Below, piece after piece: positions 18,969-27,980 of a stretch of DNA of 64,000 nt; position 1 is the stretch's first letter; each line of letters starts with the position of its first letter. The translations under genes were made by a program, and so were the position numbers. Source of the DNA: Leptospiraceae bacterium (GTDB lineage: Bacteria > Spirochaetota > Leptospiria > Leptospirales > Leptospiraceae); the NCBI GenBank assembly GCA_947458405.1, contig CANGZW010000005.1:23563-87562 (forward strand), written 5' to 3'. The notes beneath the pieces were generated by a model, which saw only the letters and a list, made by a program, of their open reading frames with translations, made no database searches and had not been told where the DNA came from.

Positions 18969-20599
18969 TTCCATTTATCTTTCACATTAAATTCAATCTC
19001 CTGAAGCAATGCGTCAAATCCACTCTTATTTAATGATGAAATACTAATCCCATCATCGGGTAAATGGAAGTCATCTGGCAATGCATCAATCTTATTATAT
19101 ACCATAATCCTATTTAAGGTGATCAAATCTAATTCAGATAATATTTTTTCAACTGCCATTATTTGTTCCTGATAGTTTGGATTAGAAATATCCACAATAT
19201 GCAATAATAAATCCGCATCGCCCAACTCTTCGAGGGTAGCCTTAAATGCATTTGTAAGATCAGGCGGAAGATCATGAATAAATCCAACTGTATCACTTAA
19301 TATAATTTCTCTTTCTTCAGGAAATCGAACTCTTCTTGTCACAGGATCTAAGGTTGCAAATAATTTATCTTCGGCTATCACATTTGAGTTTGTAAGTGCA
19401 TTGAGTAAGGTTGATTTTCCAGCATTTGTATAACCAACAATAGCTACCACAGGAACATCATTTCTATTTCTTTGCTTTCGATTTAGCTCTCGTCGTCTCT
19501 TTAGATCGGTAAGCTCTTTTTCAAGTCGGGTAATTTTTTCTTCTACTCTTCTTTTTCCTATTTCCAGCTTAGTTTCACCGGGTCCCCTGCCCCCAATTCC
19601 ACTTATCCCCCCTGTAAGACGGGACATATTATCATCTAATTCGGAAAGTCTTCCTTTGAGATATTTCAATTGAGCAAGCTCTACCTGTAATTTTCCATCC
19701 CGACTCTTTGCATTCCTAGCAAATATATCGAGTATTAATTGAGTTCTATCTATTACTTTGAGATCACAAAAGTCAGATATTTTTTTTGCCTGAGAAGGAG
19801 TCAATTCTAGATCAAATATTAGGAGTTCAACATCTTTCTGTACTGCTTTTAGTAGAATGTCTTTGAGTTTTCCCTGACCCATTACAGTAGCAGGATCGAG
19901 GGAATGTCTGCGTTGAGAAAATGTTTCCACAACACTTATACCAGCTGTCTTACATAATTCTGCTAACTCAGAGAGAGAATGTTCTATGGGTCTTTTTAAT
20001 TTTTGGTTTGGGTAAACTCCCAAGATAAATGCCCTATTTATTTTACTGGCATCTTTTATATTTGTAAAATTTTTATTGAGCCTATTTTCAAGTTCTTCCA
20101 CTTCTGAAAGAAATCCATTATTAATTTGTCCCGGATAAATTTTTTGTAGTACAGTCCAACTTTGATCTGCTTCCCTATCAACATTTATATGTGCTGAATA
20201 AAAATATTTTGGAATACCATCTATATCTGGCACTATTGCTGTGATATAGTCTAATCTAAGTAGTACTAAGTCTGTTAAATCTTCGTCAGAAAGAGGTTCC
20301 TCAAATAGATGAGTGTGAACCAATCTAATACCCCTCAGTCGTGTTTTTGTATTTCTGGTTCTATCTAGTTCAGGTATCACAATTGATTTATTATCCCCAA
20401 CTATGACATGAGTACAATAACCCGATCTGTCTATTAATAGGCCAATTTGCCTTTTTATCTCTAAGGAAATTTCAGATAATATTCTTGCAATATCCATAGA
20501 AATTACAAGATCATCCCTTACCCTTCTCTCTCCTAAGGCTTTGAGTCTTTTGAGCTGGTTGGGTTTTAAACCGGTTATGTCGCCTGAAATCTTTTTTAT
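18917..20599 (-). CDS. hflX: ribosome-associated GTPase HflX, conserved N terminus without canonical start
   Basis: GTPase that binds the 50S subunit and can split stalled ribosomes. The GTPase domain has G1 [10 protein letters not shown]3 [10 protein letters not shown] and G4 NKID. The HflX N domain includes [20 protein letters not shown] and [11 protein letters not shown]. The first ATG (20495-20497) would give 526 aa. The frame stays open upstream, however, and encodes a typical HflX N terminus ([16 protein letters not shown], then ERRVRDD). That 34-codon extension has no ATG, GTG or TTG. An AUA codon at 20597-20599 lies 8 nt after GAGG (20608-20611), so I place the start there; AUU at 20588-20590 is an alternative. 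The 3' end overlaps the STAS gene. Confidence 0.9.
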   Translation of the reverse strand: MKKISGDITGLKPNQLKRLKALGERRVRDDLVISMDIARILSEISLEIKRQIGLLIDRSGYCTHVIVGDNKSIVIPELDRTRNTKTRLRGIRLVHTHLFEEPLSDEDLTDLVLLRLDYITAIVPDIDGIPKYFYSAHINVDREADQSWTVLQKIYPGQINNGFLSEVEELENRLNKNFTNIKDASKINRAFILGVYPNQKLKRPIEHSLSELAELCKTAGISVVETFSQRRHSLDPATVMGQGKLKDILLKAVQKDVELLIFDLELTPSQAKKISDFCDLKVIDRTQLILDIFARNAKSRDGKLQVELAQLKYLKGRLSELDDNMSRLTGGISGIGGRGPGETKLEIGKRRVEEKITRLEKELTDLKRRRELNRKQRNRNDVPVVAIVGYTNAGKSTLLNALTNSNVIAEDKLFATLDPVTRRVRFPEEREIILSDTVGFIHDLPPDLTNAFKATLEELGDADLLLHIVDISNPNYQEQIMAVEKILSELDLITLNRIMVYNKIDALPDDFHLPDDGISISSLNKSGFDALLQEIEFNVKDKWNYFQLERASSIEGKITT

Positions 20600-20735
20600 T
20601 TTTCTATCCTCACATAATAAATTACGGAAAGTATAACTCTTAAATATGTTTGTTTTTTAAATCTTTAAACTAAATTTTGTCTGAAAGTAAAAATATTAAC
20701 CTATATTTTCCGATACTTAATTCTAAGGAATCTTT

Positions 20736-22235
20736 ATGCGTACTAGCTCTAAGAAATTTTTAATATTAATATTGTTTGGTTGGTCTCAATTCCTGCTTTA
20801 TTCACAGGGTTCTAGCCCGGAAAATGAACTTCTAAAGCACAAAAGACCCCCTCTTCCTAAAAATACAGGCTTTCTAGAATCGGTTTTGAGTATTAACCCT
20901 GAAGAAAAAGAGGAGAAAGAAAATCAACCCACCAATGCTTTTATAACTCATACCCGCAAAAAAAAGATAAAAAAAAGAGAAATTACCCCTACTCCAGAAC
21001 TTTCTTCCTCTAATTCAGAAAATCCAATTAATTCTGAGCTGGAATCCGAGAAAAAAAAATATCTCACCAAACAGGGCATTAGTTTGGTTCAAAGTCTGGA
21101 GAGAAGCAAAACTGGTGCAGTTAAAATTTCTAAAATATTATTAACTCACTCCATACCCGATGTGAGAGAAGAAGCGGCAAGAGCTCTGGGTAGAATGAAA
21201 AAAGGAAGCCCCGCTCTACAAAAAGCTATCTATCATGACAGCTTTAACGTAAAACGACAGGCTTTTATTGCTTTAGAAAAAATAGGCGGAAAAGATGTCT
21301 TTAACTACTTTGTAGCGGGAATTAAATCAACCGATCCCGATATACGATTGGCTTCCTTTAAAGGTCTAGGAAAATCCTACAATCCCTATGCGAGAGAACT
21401 CTTAATTCGTTATGGAATTGGCTCGAGTGATACTAATATTATTGCAGTCTCATTGGCTGGATTGGGAAATTTTTCCAAACAGGAAGACCTTTCAATTTTT
21501 AAGAAATATATTCCTTCTGAAATTGTTGACCTACAAATTGGAACGATCAAAGCACTAGGAAATTCAAAAGCTCAGGGAACACTCGAACTTCTTACTCAGG
21601 CTTTAAATGAAAATAATAATTTATTACCAGAAGTTATTTATTCAATTAGTCAAAAAAATAATCTTCATTCCACACTACTATTATTAAAAATAATGCAGAC
21701 CACTGACAATGAAAGCTATCGTTTAATGATTCAGAAGGAATTAAATAATAGAAATGCTTATGGAAAGTATGCAATTGTAAAAACACCTTCTGCAAGTTTA
21801 AGATCTGAGCCCAAGACAACTTCGACAAGAGTAGCTGTATTAATAGAAGGGGATATTGCTAGAGTAAAAAATACTACTGAAAAAATATTCAAAGCAAAAA
21901 TGAATAATGAAATGCTTGAAGATAGATATTATTTATTAGAAGCAATCAATAATAAAGAATCATACACTAATCCAATTATGCAGGGATGGGCATTTGGCCA
22001 AAAACTAAGTTTTATTACTATAAATAAACCTAGCATCTATACCAAAATGAAGAAAGGTTTCATAAACTCATTTAATTTAGATGAGGAAACTGAAGATGAA
22101 AAATCACTTCCACCCTTCACAACACTTGATAAGAAAAAAGGAAAATCCAGCTCTGATGATGAAAAAGTTGTAAATGAAAAGAAAAAAAGTACTAATACCA
22201 ATCCAGAATTTGATGATGAGGACGAAGAAAAGTAA
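20736..22235 (+). CDS. exported HEAT-repeat protein with SH3-like C-terminal domain (499 aa)
   Basis: Signal peptide up to about residue 23 (LLYSQG). A Pro/Lys/Glu-rich linker follows, then HEAT/PBS-lyase-type repeats from about 135 to 330 (VREEAARALGRMKKGSPALQ, DIRLASFKGLGK, LQIGTIKALGN). A bacterial SH3-like domain begins near 348 (KTPSASLRSEPKTTSTRV, then GWAFGQKLSF), and the tail is acidic and lysine-rich. It probably works as a periplasmic scaffold. AAGGAAT lies before the ATG. It is transcribed alone between hflX (divergent) and the ahp cluster. No enzyme motif is seen. Confidence 0.75.
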   Translation: MRTSSKKFLILILFGWSQFLLYSQGSSPENELLKHKRPPLPKNTGFLESVLSINPEEKEEKENQPTNAFITHTRKKKIKKREITPTPELSSSNSENPINSELESEKKKYLTKQGISLVQSLERSKTGAVKISKILLTHSIPDVREEAARALGRMKKGSPALQKAIYHDSFNVKRQAFIALEKIGGKDVFNYFVAGIKSTDPDIRLASFKGLGKSYNPYARELLIRYGIGSSDTNIIAVSLAGLGNFSKQEDLSIFKKYIPSEIVDLQIGTIKALGNSKAQGTLELLTQALNENNNLLPEVIYSISQKNNLHSTLLLLKIMQTTDNESYRLMIQKELNNRNAYGKYAIVKTPSASLRSEPKTTSTRVAVLIEGDIARVKNTTEKIFKAKMNNEMLEDRYYLLEAINNKESYTNPIMQGWAFGQKLSFITINKPSIYTKMKKGFINSFNLDEETEDEKSLPPFTTLDKKKGKSSSDDEKVVNEKKKSTNTNPEFDDEDEEK

Positions 22236-22260
22236 GAAATTTTTACTTTAACCCACAGTA

Positions 22261-22353
22261 AATACTTCAGTCAGGGATCGAAAGGATTTAGTCTGTAATC
22301 TGTAGTACAGACCGAAGCGAAGCGGAGTCCTGGAGAGCCCGACCTGACGTATT
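22261..22353. repeat. structured GC-richer intergenic element
   Basis: In the 371-bp gap before ahpC, an outer imperfect stem (AATAC plus GTCAGG at 22261-22275; CCTGAC plus GTATT at 22343-22353) encloses a 7-bp hairpin (GTCTGTA 22291-22297 with TACAGAC 22306-22312) and a purine-rich, GC-richer segment (CGAAGCGAAGCGGAGTCC). It is not a tRNA. It looks like a small dispersed intergenic repeat or structured RNA leader; only one copy is present in this window. Confidence 0.45.
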
Positions 22354-22521
22354 ACGATTTATTTTTAATTCCTTAGTAAATTCTAAATAAGTGAAAATTT
22401 GTCAGGGGACTGCCAGAAACTAATCTCTCGTATATAAAACATATCCCGAAAAAAACATAAGACTTTCCCTCAAATCTACCTCCCTTTTTTACTCATATCC
22501 TAAACCTATTGAAAATGAGTA

Positions 22522-22550
22522 TTGATATATTTTACCTATTAGACTATAGT
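22522..22550 (+). promoter_or_regulatory. ahpC promoter P1 (distal)
   Basis: TTGATA (22522-22527), 17-bp spacer, TATAGT (22545-22550). The repeat TTAGACTAT (22539-22547) runs from the spacer into the -10 box, which would place a bound regulator directly over the promoter. Confidence 0.6.
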
Positions 22551-22581
22551 TATTATTTATTTTACAAATGATTTAGACTAT
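22539..22581 (+). promoter_or_regulatory. direct-repeat operator candidate TTAGACTAT x2
   Basis: Identical 9-mers at 22539-22547 and 22573-22581, 34 bp apart (about three helical turns), overlap the two ahpC promoters. A peroxide-responsive regulator such as the OxyR encoded downstream is the obvious candidate binder; this is inference. Confidence 0.45.
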
Positions 22582-22589
22582 GCTATAGT
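22561..22589 (+). promoter_or_regulatory. ahpC promoter P2 (proximal)
   Basis: TTTACA (22561-22566), 17-bp spacer, TATAGT (22584-22589). The expected transcription start is near 22596, about 25 nt before the ahpC ATG. The spacer contains the second TTAGACTAT repeat. Confidence 0.65.
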
Positions 22590-22621
22590 ATTTTTAAATC
22601 AAAGGAGTGAGGACAATCTCA

Positions 22622-23185
22622 ATGGCAAAAATCAACCAAAGAATACCAGAATTTAAAGCAGAAGCATACCACAATGGAGCTTTTAAAACAATAACTGACA
22701 AAGATGTAATAGGAAAATGGGCAATCTTCTTATTTTATCCAGCAGATTTTACTTTTATTTGCCCTACTGAATTAGGGGATATGGCTGATCAGTATGATGA
22801 GTTAAAAAAATTAGGAGTAGAAGTATATTCTGTTTCTACTGATACTCATTTTGTTCACAAAGCATGGCATGATACAAGTGAAACTATCAAAAAAATCAAG
22901 TTCCCTATGCTTGCAGACCCAACAGGACATTTGACAAGATCGTTTGGAATCATGATAGAAGAAGCAGGACTTGCACTCAGAGGATCATTCCTCATCAATC
23001 CAGAAGGCTTGATAAAAGTAATTGAAATCCATGATGACAGCATCGGTAGAGAAGCGGGAGATATGGTAAGAAAAGTCCAAGCGGCTCAATACGTTGCAAC
23101 TCACAAAGGGGAAGTTTGCCCTGCAAAATGGAAGCCCGGTTCCTCTACATTAAAACCCGGATTAGACTTAGTCGGAAAAATCTAA
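22622..23185 (+). CDS. ahpC: alkyl hydroperoxide reductase AhpC, 2-Cys peroxiredoxin (187 aa)
   Basis: Reduces H2O2 and organic hydroperoxides with AhpF as electron donor. The peroxidatic cysteine is C47 in FTFICPTELGD and the resolving cysteine is in GEVCPAKW near 165. I start at ATG 22622, which gives the standard 187 aa; an in-frame GTG at 22607 sits inside the Shine-Dalgarno stretch (AAAGGAGTGAGG). Two tandem promoters precede it. ahpF and oxyR follow on the same strand, so the three form a peroxide-defence cluster. Confidence 0.96.
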   Translation: MAKINQRIPEFKAEAYHNGAFKTITDKDVIGKWAIFLFYPADFTFICPTELGDMADQYDELKKLGVEVYSVSTDTHFVHKAWHDTSETIKKIKFPMLADPTGHLTRSFGIMIEEAGLALRGSFLINPEGLIKVIEIHDDSIGREAGDMVRKVQAAQYVATHKGEVCPAKWKPGSSTLKPGLDLVGKI

Positions 23186-23195
23186 GAAGAACAGT

Positions 23196-23227
23196 CCTAA
23201 AAGCTGTTTTGTAAGACAGCTTTTAGG
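23196..23227 (+). terminator. hairpin between ahpC and ahpF (attenuator or processing site)
   Basis: A perfect 12-bp stem (CCTAAAAGCTGT 23196-23207 with its complement 23216-23227) around an 8-nt loop follows the ahpC stop. No T-run follows, only CATTTAAA, so it is more likely a partial terminator or an mRNA 3'-end stabiliser that keeps AhpC in excess over AhpF. Confidence 0.6.
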
Positions 23228-23252
23228 CATTTAAAAAAAGGAGAAGATACCA

Positions 23253-24851
23253 ATGTTAGAACAAGAATTAATATCACAAATAGCTGAATACATGAATAGA
23301 TTACAAAAAAATGTAGTACTGAGAACCAATAATGAATCTCATGAAAAGAAAGAAGAACTTCTAGAAATGTTGAGAGAAATTGCCTCTACTTCGGAGAAAT
23401 TGACTCTCGATGTGGGAAACTATAACTATCGAAGTGGTATTACATTTGAGGTTTTAAATGAAGGGTCTTCCCAGGGTATTTTATTCAGTGGTGTTCCCGG
23501 TGGACACGAATTTAATTCATTAATATTGGCTATACTTCAAACAGGCGGTATGCCGTTAAAGCTAGATGATAGTTTGCAATCCATAATAAAAAATATTCCA
23601 CAAAATTTAAAATTTGAAACAGTTGTTTCCTTAAGTTGTCATAACTGTCCTGAAGTAGTTCAGGCTTTAAATCAAATTTCTGTCTTAAATTCTAATGTAT
23701 CAAATGAAATGATAGATGGAGGACTCTTTCCAGAATTAATCGCGGAGAGAAAAATCCAGGGTGTGCCCGCAATTTATTTGAACGGAAAAGTCTTTGCCAA
23801 TGGTAAATTGGAAATTTCCGAAATAATTGATAAAATCAAAGAACTATATCCCGACTCAGATCATCCTGAAAACAATGAAATTATTAGCTCCGACGAAGTA
23901 TTTGATGTCGCTATTATCGGTGGAGGTCCTGCCGGAATTAGCTCTGCTATCTACTCTGCAAGAAAAGGATTGAATGTGCTAATGTTAGCAGATAGAGTGG
24001 GTGGTCAGGTTAAAGATACAATGGATATTGAAAACTTAATCTCTGTATTACATACTACGGGTCCCAAATTAGTTCAATCTATGGAAGACCATTTATCTCT
24101 TTATAATGTAAAAATACGAAAAAACCTCAAAGTCAAAAGCATCGAGAAAGGGGAAGAAAAGGTAATACATCTAACTACCGGCGAAAAAATATATTCCAAA
24201 ACTATAATTATTGCATCAGGTGCAAAATGGCGGGAATTAGGTGTGCCGGGAGAAAAAGAAAATATTGGTAATGGGGTAGCCTATTGTCCGCATTGTGATG
24301 GACCTTTCTTTAAAGACAAGGATGTTATCGTAGTCGGAGGTGGAAACTCTGGAGTGGAAGCAGCATTAGATCTCAGTGGAATCGTAAAAAAAGTAACTCT
24401 TGTTGAATTTTTACCTGAACTGAAAGCGGATAAGATATTAGTCGATAGGGCAAAAAAATCAAATAATATTGAAGTAGTGACTCAAGTCCAAAGTAAAATA
24501 ATTGAAACGGAAGATGGTAAAGTTTCCGGACTAAGATATGTCAATAGAGAAAGCGGAGAAGAAAAATTCATTAAGACCGATGGAATCTTTATACAGATTG
24601 GTTTAATTCCCAACAGTAGCTTTGCAAAAGATGTCCTGGAACTCACTAAATTTGGTGAGATTATCATTGATGAAAAATGTAAGACTAGTGCTGAAGGAAT
24701 ATTTGCCTGCGGAGATGTTACAACAACTCCCTATAAGCAGATAATAATTGCAATGGGAGAAGGAGCCAAGGCAGCACTATCAGCTTTTGAATATATATTA
24801 ATGCATACATCCAGCAAAGAATCAAATCAAAAGGTTCTGGCAGGGGTTTAG
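23253..24851 (+). CDS. ahpF: alkyl hydroperoxide reductase subunit F (532 aa)
   Basis: FAD/NADH disulfide reductase that recharges AhpC. The N-terminal double-thioredoxin-fold domain contains C129-HN-C132. The thioredoxin-reductase-like part follows: FAD-binding [17 protein letters not shown] (about 223-239), redox-active CPHC (about 347-350, with FF where PLF is usual), NAD-binding [13 protein letters not shown] and the late FAD motif [12 protein letters not shown]. Length is typical. It has a strong AAGGAGAAG ribosome site. It is 67 bp after ahpC and 3 bp before oxyR. Confidence 0.96.
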   Translation: MLEQELISQIAEYMNRLQKNVVLRTNNESHEKKEELLEMLREIASTSEKLTLDVGNYNYRSGITFEVLNEGSSQGILFSGVPGGHEFNSLILAILQTGGMPLKLDDSLQSIIKNIPQNLKFETVVSLSCHNCPEVVQALNQISVLNSNVSNEMIDGGLFPELIAERKIQGVPAIYLNGKVFANGKLEISEIIDKIKELYPDSDHPENNEIISSDEVFDVAIIGGGPAGISSAIYSARKGLNVLMLADRVGGQVKDTMDIENLISVLHTTGPKLVQSMEDHLSLYNVKIRKNLKVKSIEKGEEKVIHLTTGEKIYSKTIIIASGAKWRELGVPGEKENIGNGVAYCPHCDGPFFKDKDVIVVGGGNSGVEAALDLSGIVKKVTLVEFLPELKADKILVDRAKKSNNIEVVTQVQSKIIETEDGKVSGLRYVNRESGEEKFIKTDGIFIQIGLIPNSSFAKDVLELTKFGEIIIDEKCKTSAEGIFACGDVTTTPYKQIIIAMGEGAKAALSAFEYILMHTSSKESNQKVLAGV

Positions 24852-24854
24852 TAT

Positions 24855-25766
24855 ATGACTCTCATTCAATTAAAATACGCTGTTACCCTAGACAAGGTTA
24901 GGAATTTTGCATCTGCCGCTCACGAGCTCTTGATTGCACAACCTACCCTTAGTCTTCAAATTCAAAAGTTAGAAAAATACTTAGGTATTATTCTTTTTGA
25001 TAGAACTAAAAATCCAATTAGTACTACAGTAGAGGGTGCAGAGTTTTTAAAACAAGCGAGAGTTGTATTACAGGAAGCTGACAGATTAGAGTTTATGTAT
25101 AGCCAAAAAGGTGATACCGTTTCAGGTGAGTTGAAAGTAGGTATAATTCCAACGGTATCTTCTTCCTTATTGGTTAAAATTCTGCCCGCGATGTATAATA
25201 AATACCCAGATCTCAAGGTAAAAATATATGAACTTCCGACCTATCAAATTATTCAGAAATTAGAATCTAATGAAATTGATTTGGGAATTTTAGCAACACC
25301 GCTTGGAAATAAAAAAATAAAAGAAGAGCACCTCTATTATGAGCCTTTTTTTGCTTATCTTTCACCTTCAGTTAAAATAAATGAATCCACACTCTCAATT
25401 GAACAAATTCAAAATTTTGACATGATTGTTTTGGGAGAAGAGCATTGCTTTAGAGGACAAACACTAAAGGTTTGTAAAAATAACACCCTAGGTAGAATTG
25501 AAGCGGGAAGTTTTGAAACTATCAAAAAATTAGTGGATAATGATTTAGGTATTACACTTCTTCCTGAATTTGAAGATGTAAGAGATGAATCTAGAAAAAG
25601 AAAAATTATGAATCCTACTCCTGCCCGAGAAATTAGTATAGTAACGTCTTTTTCGTTCTACAAAACAAAGATGCTAAGAGCCCTTAAAAATGAAATCCTA
25701 GGCATAATACCCAGATCCTATCATTCCAGAAATGGGTATATGGTTATCGGAGTTGATTCAGCTTAA
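24855..25766 (+). CDS. oxyR: LysR-type peroxide regulator OxyR (303 aa)
   Basis: N-terminal LysR winged helix (about 1-60, AAHELLIAQPTLSLQIQKLE). The sensor domain contains HCFRGQTLKVC, with C198 and C207 eight residues apart exactly as in the redox switch of E. coli OxyR, so it should be activated by disulfide formation with peroxide. It is 3 bp after ahpF and is probably the regulator of the ahp promoters 2.3 kb upstream. Autoregulation through the same transcript is likely. Its last 9 bp overlap the convergent acyl-CoA dehydrogenase gene. Confidence 0.93.
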   Translation: MTLIQLKYAVTLDKVRNFASAAHELLIAQPTLSLQIQKLEKYLGIILFDRTKNPISTTVEGAEFLKQARVVLQEADRLEFMYSQKGDTVSGELKVGIIPTVSSSLLVKILPAMYNKYPDLKVKIYELPTYQIIQKLESNEIDLGILATPLGNKKIKEEHLYYEPFFAYLSPSVKINESTLSIEQIQNFDMIVLGEEHCFRGQTLKVCKNNTLGRIEAGSFETIKKLVDNDLGITLLPEFEDVRDESRKRKIMNPTPAREISIVTSFSFYKTKMLRALKNEILGIIPRSYHSRNGYMVIGVDSA

Positions 25767-27476
25767 ACGAATCTTTATCGCAGACAATTCTGCCAAAGAT
25801 TCTTTATTGTAATCTTTTCTGATTTTTACTCTGCTTTCCTTTTCAGTTGTTGGTAATTTTGCTTCCTGTTTTTCAAAAAGAATTCCATTTAATAAACGAC
25901 AGGTGCTCATCACTACATCTCTAGAGAAATATTCTTTCTCTTCACTTGTTGGAAATTTTTTGTATAAATTGACAATTGACTCTGTATCACTAAATATTTG
26001 TTTTAATTCAACAGAAGCAGAAATTGAATTCAACTCTGATTTGAGATACTGCCCAAACACACCAGATCCATATATACCTAAAACAATTCCTCCGATTGCG
26101 GCATTCACCTGAATCTGAGACGTTCCATCCCAAATAGACGCAATTCGAATGTCTCTGTAAAATCTTGCAACGTCATACTCTTCACAGAATCCCGATCCAC
26201 CGAAAATTTGTATTGCATCGTAACACAGAGAATTCGCAATTTCAGCATTGTAAAATTTCCCGAGGGGAGTGATCACTGTCGATACCCCATTCCAAAATTT
26301 AATTTTCTCTTCCTCTCCCAAAGGCGATTCTGAGTTTTTCTGTCTCAAGCTCTTCCAAGAATAGAGATCCACCGTTCTTGCCCCTTCCAACATCAAATTC
26401 CTCATGGCAGAAATTTCTCTCTCCATTCGATCTAACATTCTTTTAACAGGAGCCAATTCTTTAATGGGTTTTCCGAATTGAATCCTCTCAGAGGCAAATT
26501 TTAGTGCTTCCCGATAGGCCGCAGTTGAAACCCCTACTCCCTCTGCCGCAACACTCATTCTAGCACCATTTAGCATATCCATAACATAGCGGGTGAGCCC
26601 GTATCCTTCCTTGCCCAATAATTCTGCAGGGGACTTCTCATAGACCACTTCACAGGTTGCGGATGCCTTAATCCCCATTTTTTTCTCAATTCCAGCAATC
26701 GAGTAATCCTTTCCGTCCACAAAGAAAAAAGACAGCCCCCTTGCCCCTCCTCCGGATTTTCCTGTACGGGCAAGACAAAGTGTTGCAGAAGGATTTCCAT
26801 TGATTCCGCAAGCCATTGTTTGGAATCTTTTGGTTCCCGTTAGATACCATTTTCCATCGATTAATTCTGCTTTAGTTGTGACCGAGGGAAGGTCAGAGCC
26901 ATGATTAGGTTCGGAGAGTCCCATAGTCATAGAATATTTATCTCGGAGGAGTTTAGGAATTATTCTTTGTTTTTGTTCTTCCCCTGCAATGTCTTGAATA
27001 ATTGCGGCAAGATTAACCGAGGAAACAGCTACTGTAAAGGATGTATCGGCTCTATAGAGGAGCTCTGTCAATAAAGCCTTAACTATGTGGGGAAGCCCCA
27101 AACCTCCATATTTTCTTTGGATTGCTACGGGAACCAGTCCTGCGGAGTAAAATTTCATCACTAGCTCTTCCATCTTTTTGGGATGAGTGACAATTCCATC
27201 TTTGAAGGAAAGTCCTTCTTTGTCAAAATGAGCGGCCTCTTGTGATACTTCTAGGCCTGTCAACTCTCCATAAGATGTTAAGATTTCATTGTAGTAATCT
27301 CTGGCTTCTTTATGGGTGGAGGGTGCCATTTCCAAATTGGTATCTTTAGATCTTAAATATTCCTGGTGATCTGCGAAACCATTTTCATATTCGTTAATTA
27401 TTTCCTCCCAATCAATTAGGGAATGAAAATGAAGTAGTACGTCCTTGTTTTCTGTGAAATAATTCTCTTGTATCAT
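25758..27476 (-). CDS. acyl-CoA dehydrogenase family protein (572 aa)
   Basis: FAD-dependent alpha,beta-dehydrogenation of an acyl-CoA. The N-terminal helical domain is extended. The beta domain has MGLSEPNHGSDL and WYLTGTKRFQT, and the C-terminal domain has QFGKPIKELAPV and QIFGGSGFCEEYDVARFYRD. Where many family members carry the catalytic Glu (YEGTSEIQ), this one reads IWDGTSQIQ, with Asp. The catalytic base may therefore lie elsewhere, as in isovaleryl-CoA-type enzymes. Length and C-terminal extension suit the long-chain FadE-like group. AAGTGGA precedes the ATG. Confidence 0.9.
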   Translation of the reverse strand: MIQENYFTENKDVLLHFHSLIDWEEIINEYENGFADHQEYLRSKDTNLEMAPSTHKEARDYYNEILTSYGELTGLEVSQEAAHFDKEGLSFKDGIVTHPKKMEELVMKFYSAGLVPVAIQRKYGGLGLPHIVKALLTELLYRADTSFTVAVSSVNLAAIIQDIAGEEQKQRIIPKLLRDKYSMTMGLSEPNHGSDLPSVTTKAELIDGKWYLTGTKRFQTMACGINGNPSATLCLARTGKSGGGARGLSFFFVDGKDYSIAGIEKKMGIKASATCEVVYEKSPAELLGKEGYGLTRYVMDMLNGARMSVAAEGVGVSTAAYREALKFASERIQFGKPIKELAPVKRMLDRMEREISAMRNLMLEGARTVDLYSWKSLRQKNSESPLGEEEKIKFWNGVSTVITPLGKFYNAEIANSLCYDAIQIFGGSGFCEEYDVARFYRDIRIASIWDGTSQIQVNAAIGGIVLGIYGSGVFGQYLKSELNSISASVELKQIFSDTESIVNLYKKFPTSEEKEYFSRDVVMSTCRLLNGILFEKQEAKLPTTEKESRVKIRKDYNKESLAELSAIKIRLS

Positions 27477-27598
27477 AAAAATCCACTTTTAAAATATAGT
27501 TACTCATATCTTATACTTTTCATTCATTTTGCAAGAGTAAAAAATGGATTGCTTTCTTTTTAGTTTGGGGTTTCTAGTTTTTTATATTTAATTTTCCC

Positions 27599-27817
27599 CT
27601 AAAATTCAAAGCCGACTTCATTCGGTTGGATTTTTTTAGTTCTTTTGCCTTTATACTGCCTGAAGCCCATTCTTCTAGAAATTCTTTCCCTCTCGGAAGA
27701 AAATTTGGCCGAACGAATACTAGACTCCAGGGATTCTAAGAAATCCTCCATAAACTGAATATCTTCTTCATGAAATGTATGGTCTTTATAAATATCTTTT
27801 TTTTGAATTGCTTGCAT
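27599..27817 (-). CDS. small basic protein of unknown function (72 aa)
   Basis: Very good Shine-Dalgarno (GGAGG, plus-strand CCTCC at 27826-27830) 8 nt before the ATG argues that it is real. It has an acidic amphipathic N-terminal helix (EEDIQFMEDFLESLESSI), an Arg/Lys-rich second half (ERERISRRMGFRQYKGKRTKK) and no Cys or signal peptide. Its size and charge suit a nucleic-acid or ribosome-binding protein, but no family is recognised. It lies 122 bp upstream of the acyl-CoA dehydrogenase on the same strand. Confidence 0.65.
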   Translation of the reverse strand: MQAIQKKDIYKDHTFHEEDIQFMEDFLESLESSIRSAKFSSERERISRRMGFRQYKGKRTKKIQPNEVGFEF

Positions 27818-27980
27818 TCTTGCTACCTCCGATTTAATCTATAATAATGAATTCGGGGGACAATTTTTAGGAAATTTTTAGCTTTTTTTTAATTCAAAAA
27901 AAATTGTAACTTTTTGTTCGACGGACTCTGTTTTTTAATGAAACATTTTTAGATATTTGTTTTCCTTGTAAAGAAAAGAT

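Larger units (their letters stand above)
22236..22606. other. 371-bp gap before ahpC
   Basis: The only gap in the window longer than 300 bp. It holds the structured GC-richer element (22261-22353), an AT-rich stretch with no sign of a gene, and the tandem ahpC promoters with the TTAGACTAT repeats (22522-22589). I see no tRNA or small ORF with a ribosome site. Confidence 0.7.

Noticed and set aside
22261..22353. possible tRNA or tmRNA fragment
   Set aside because: No acceptor stem, T-loop GTTC or anticodon arm; the outer stem is too irregular for a tRNA.
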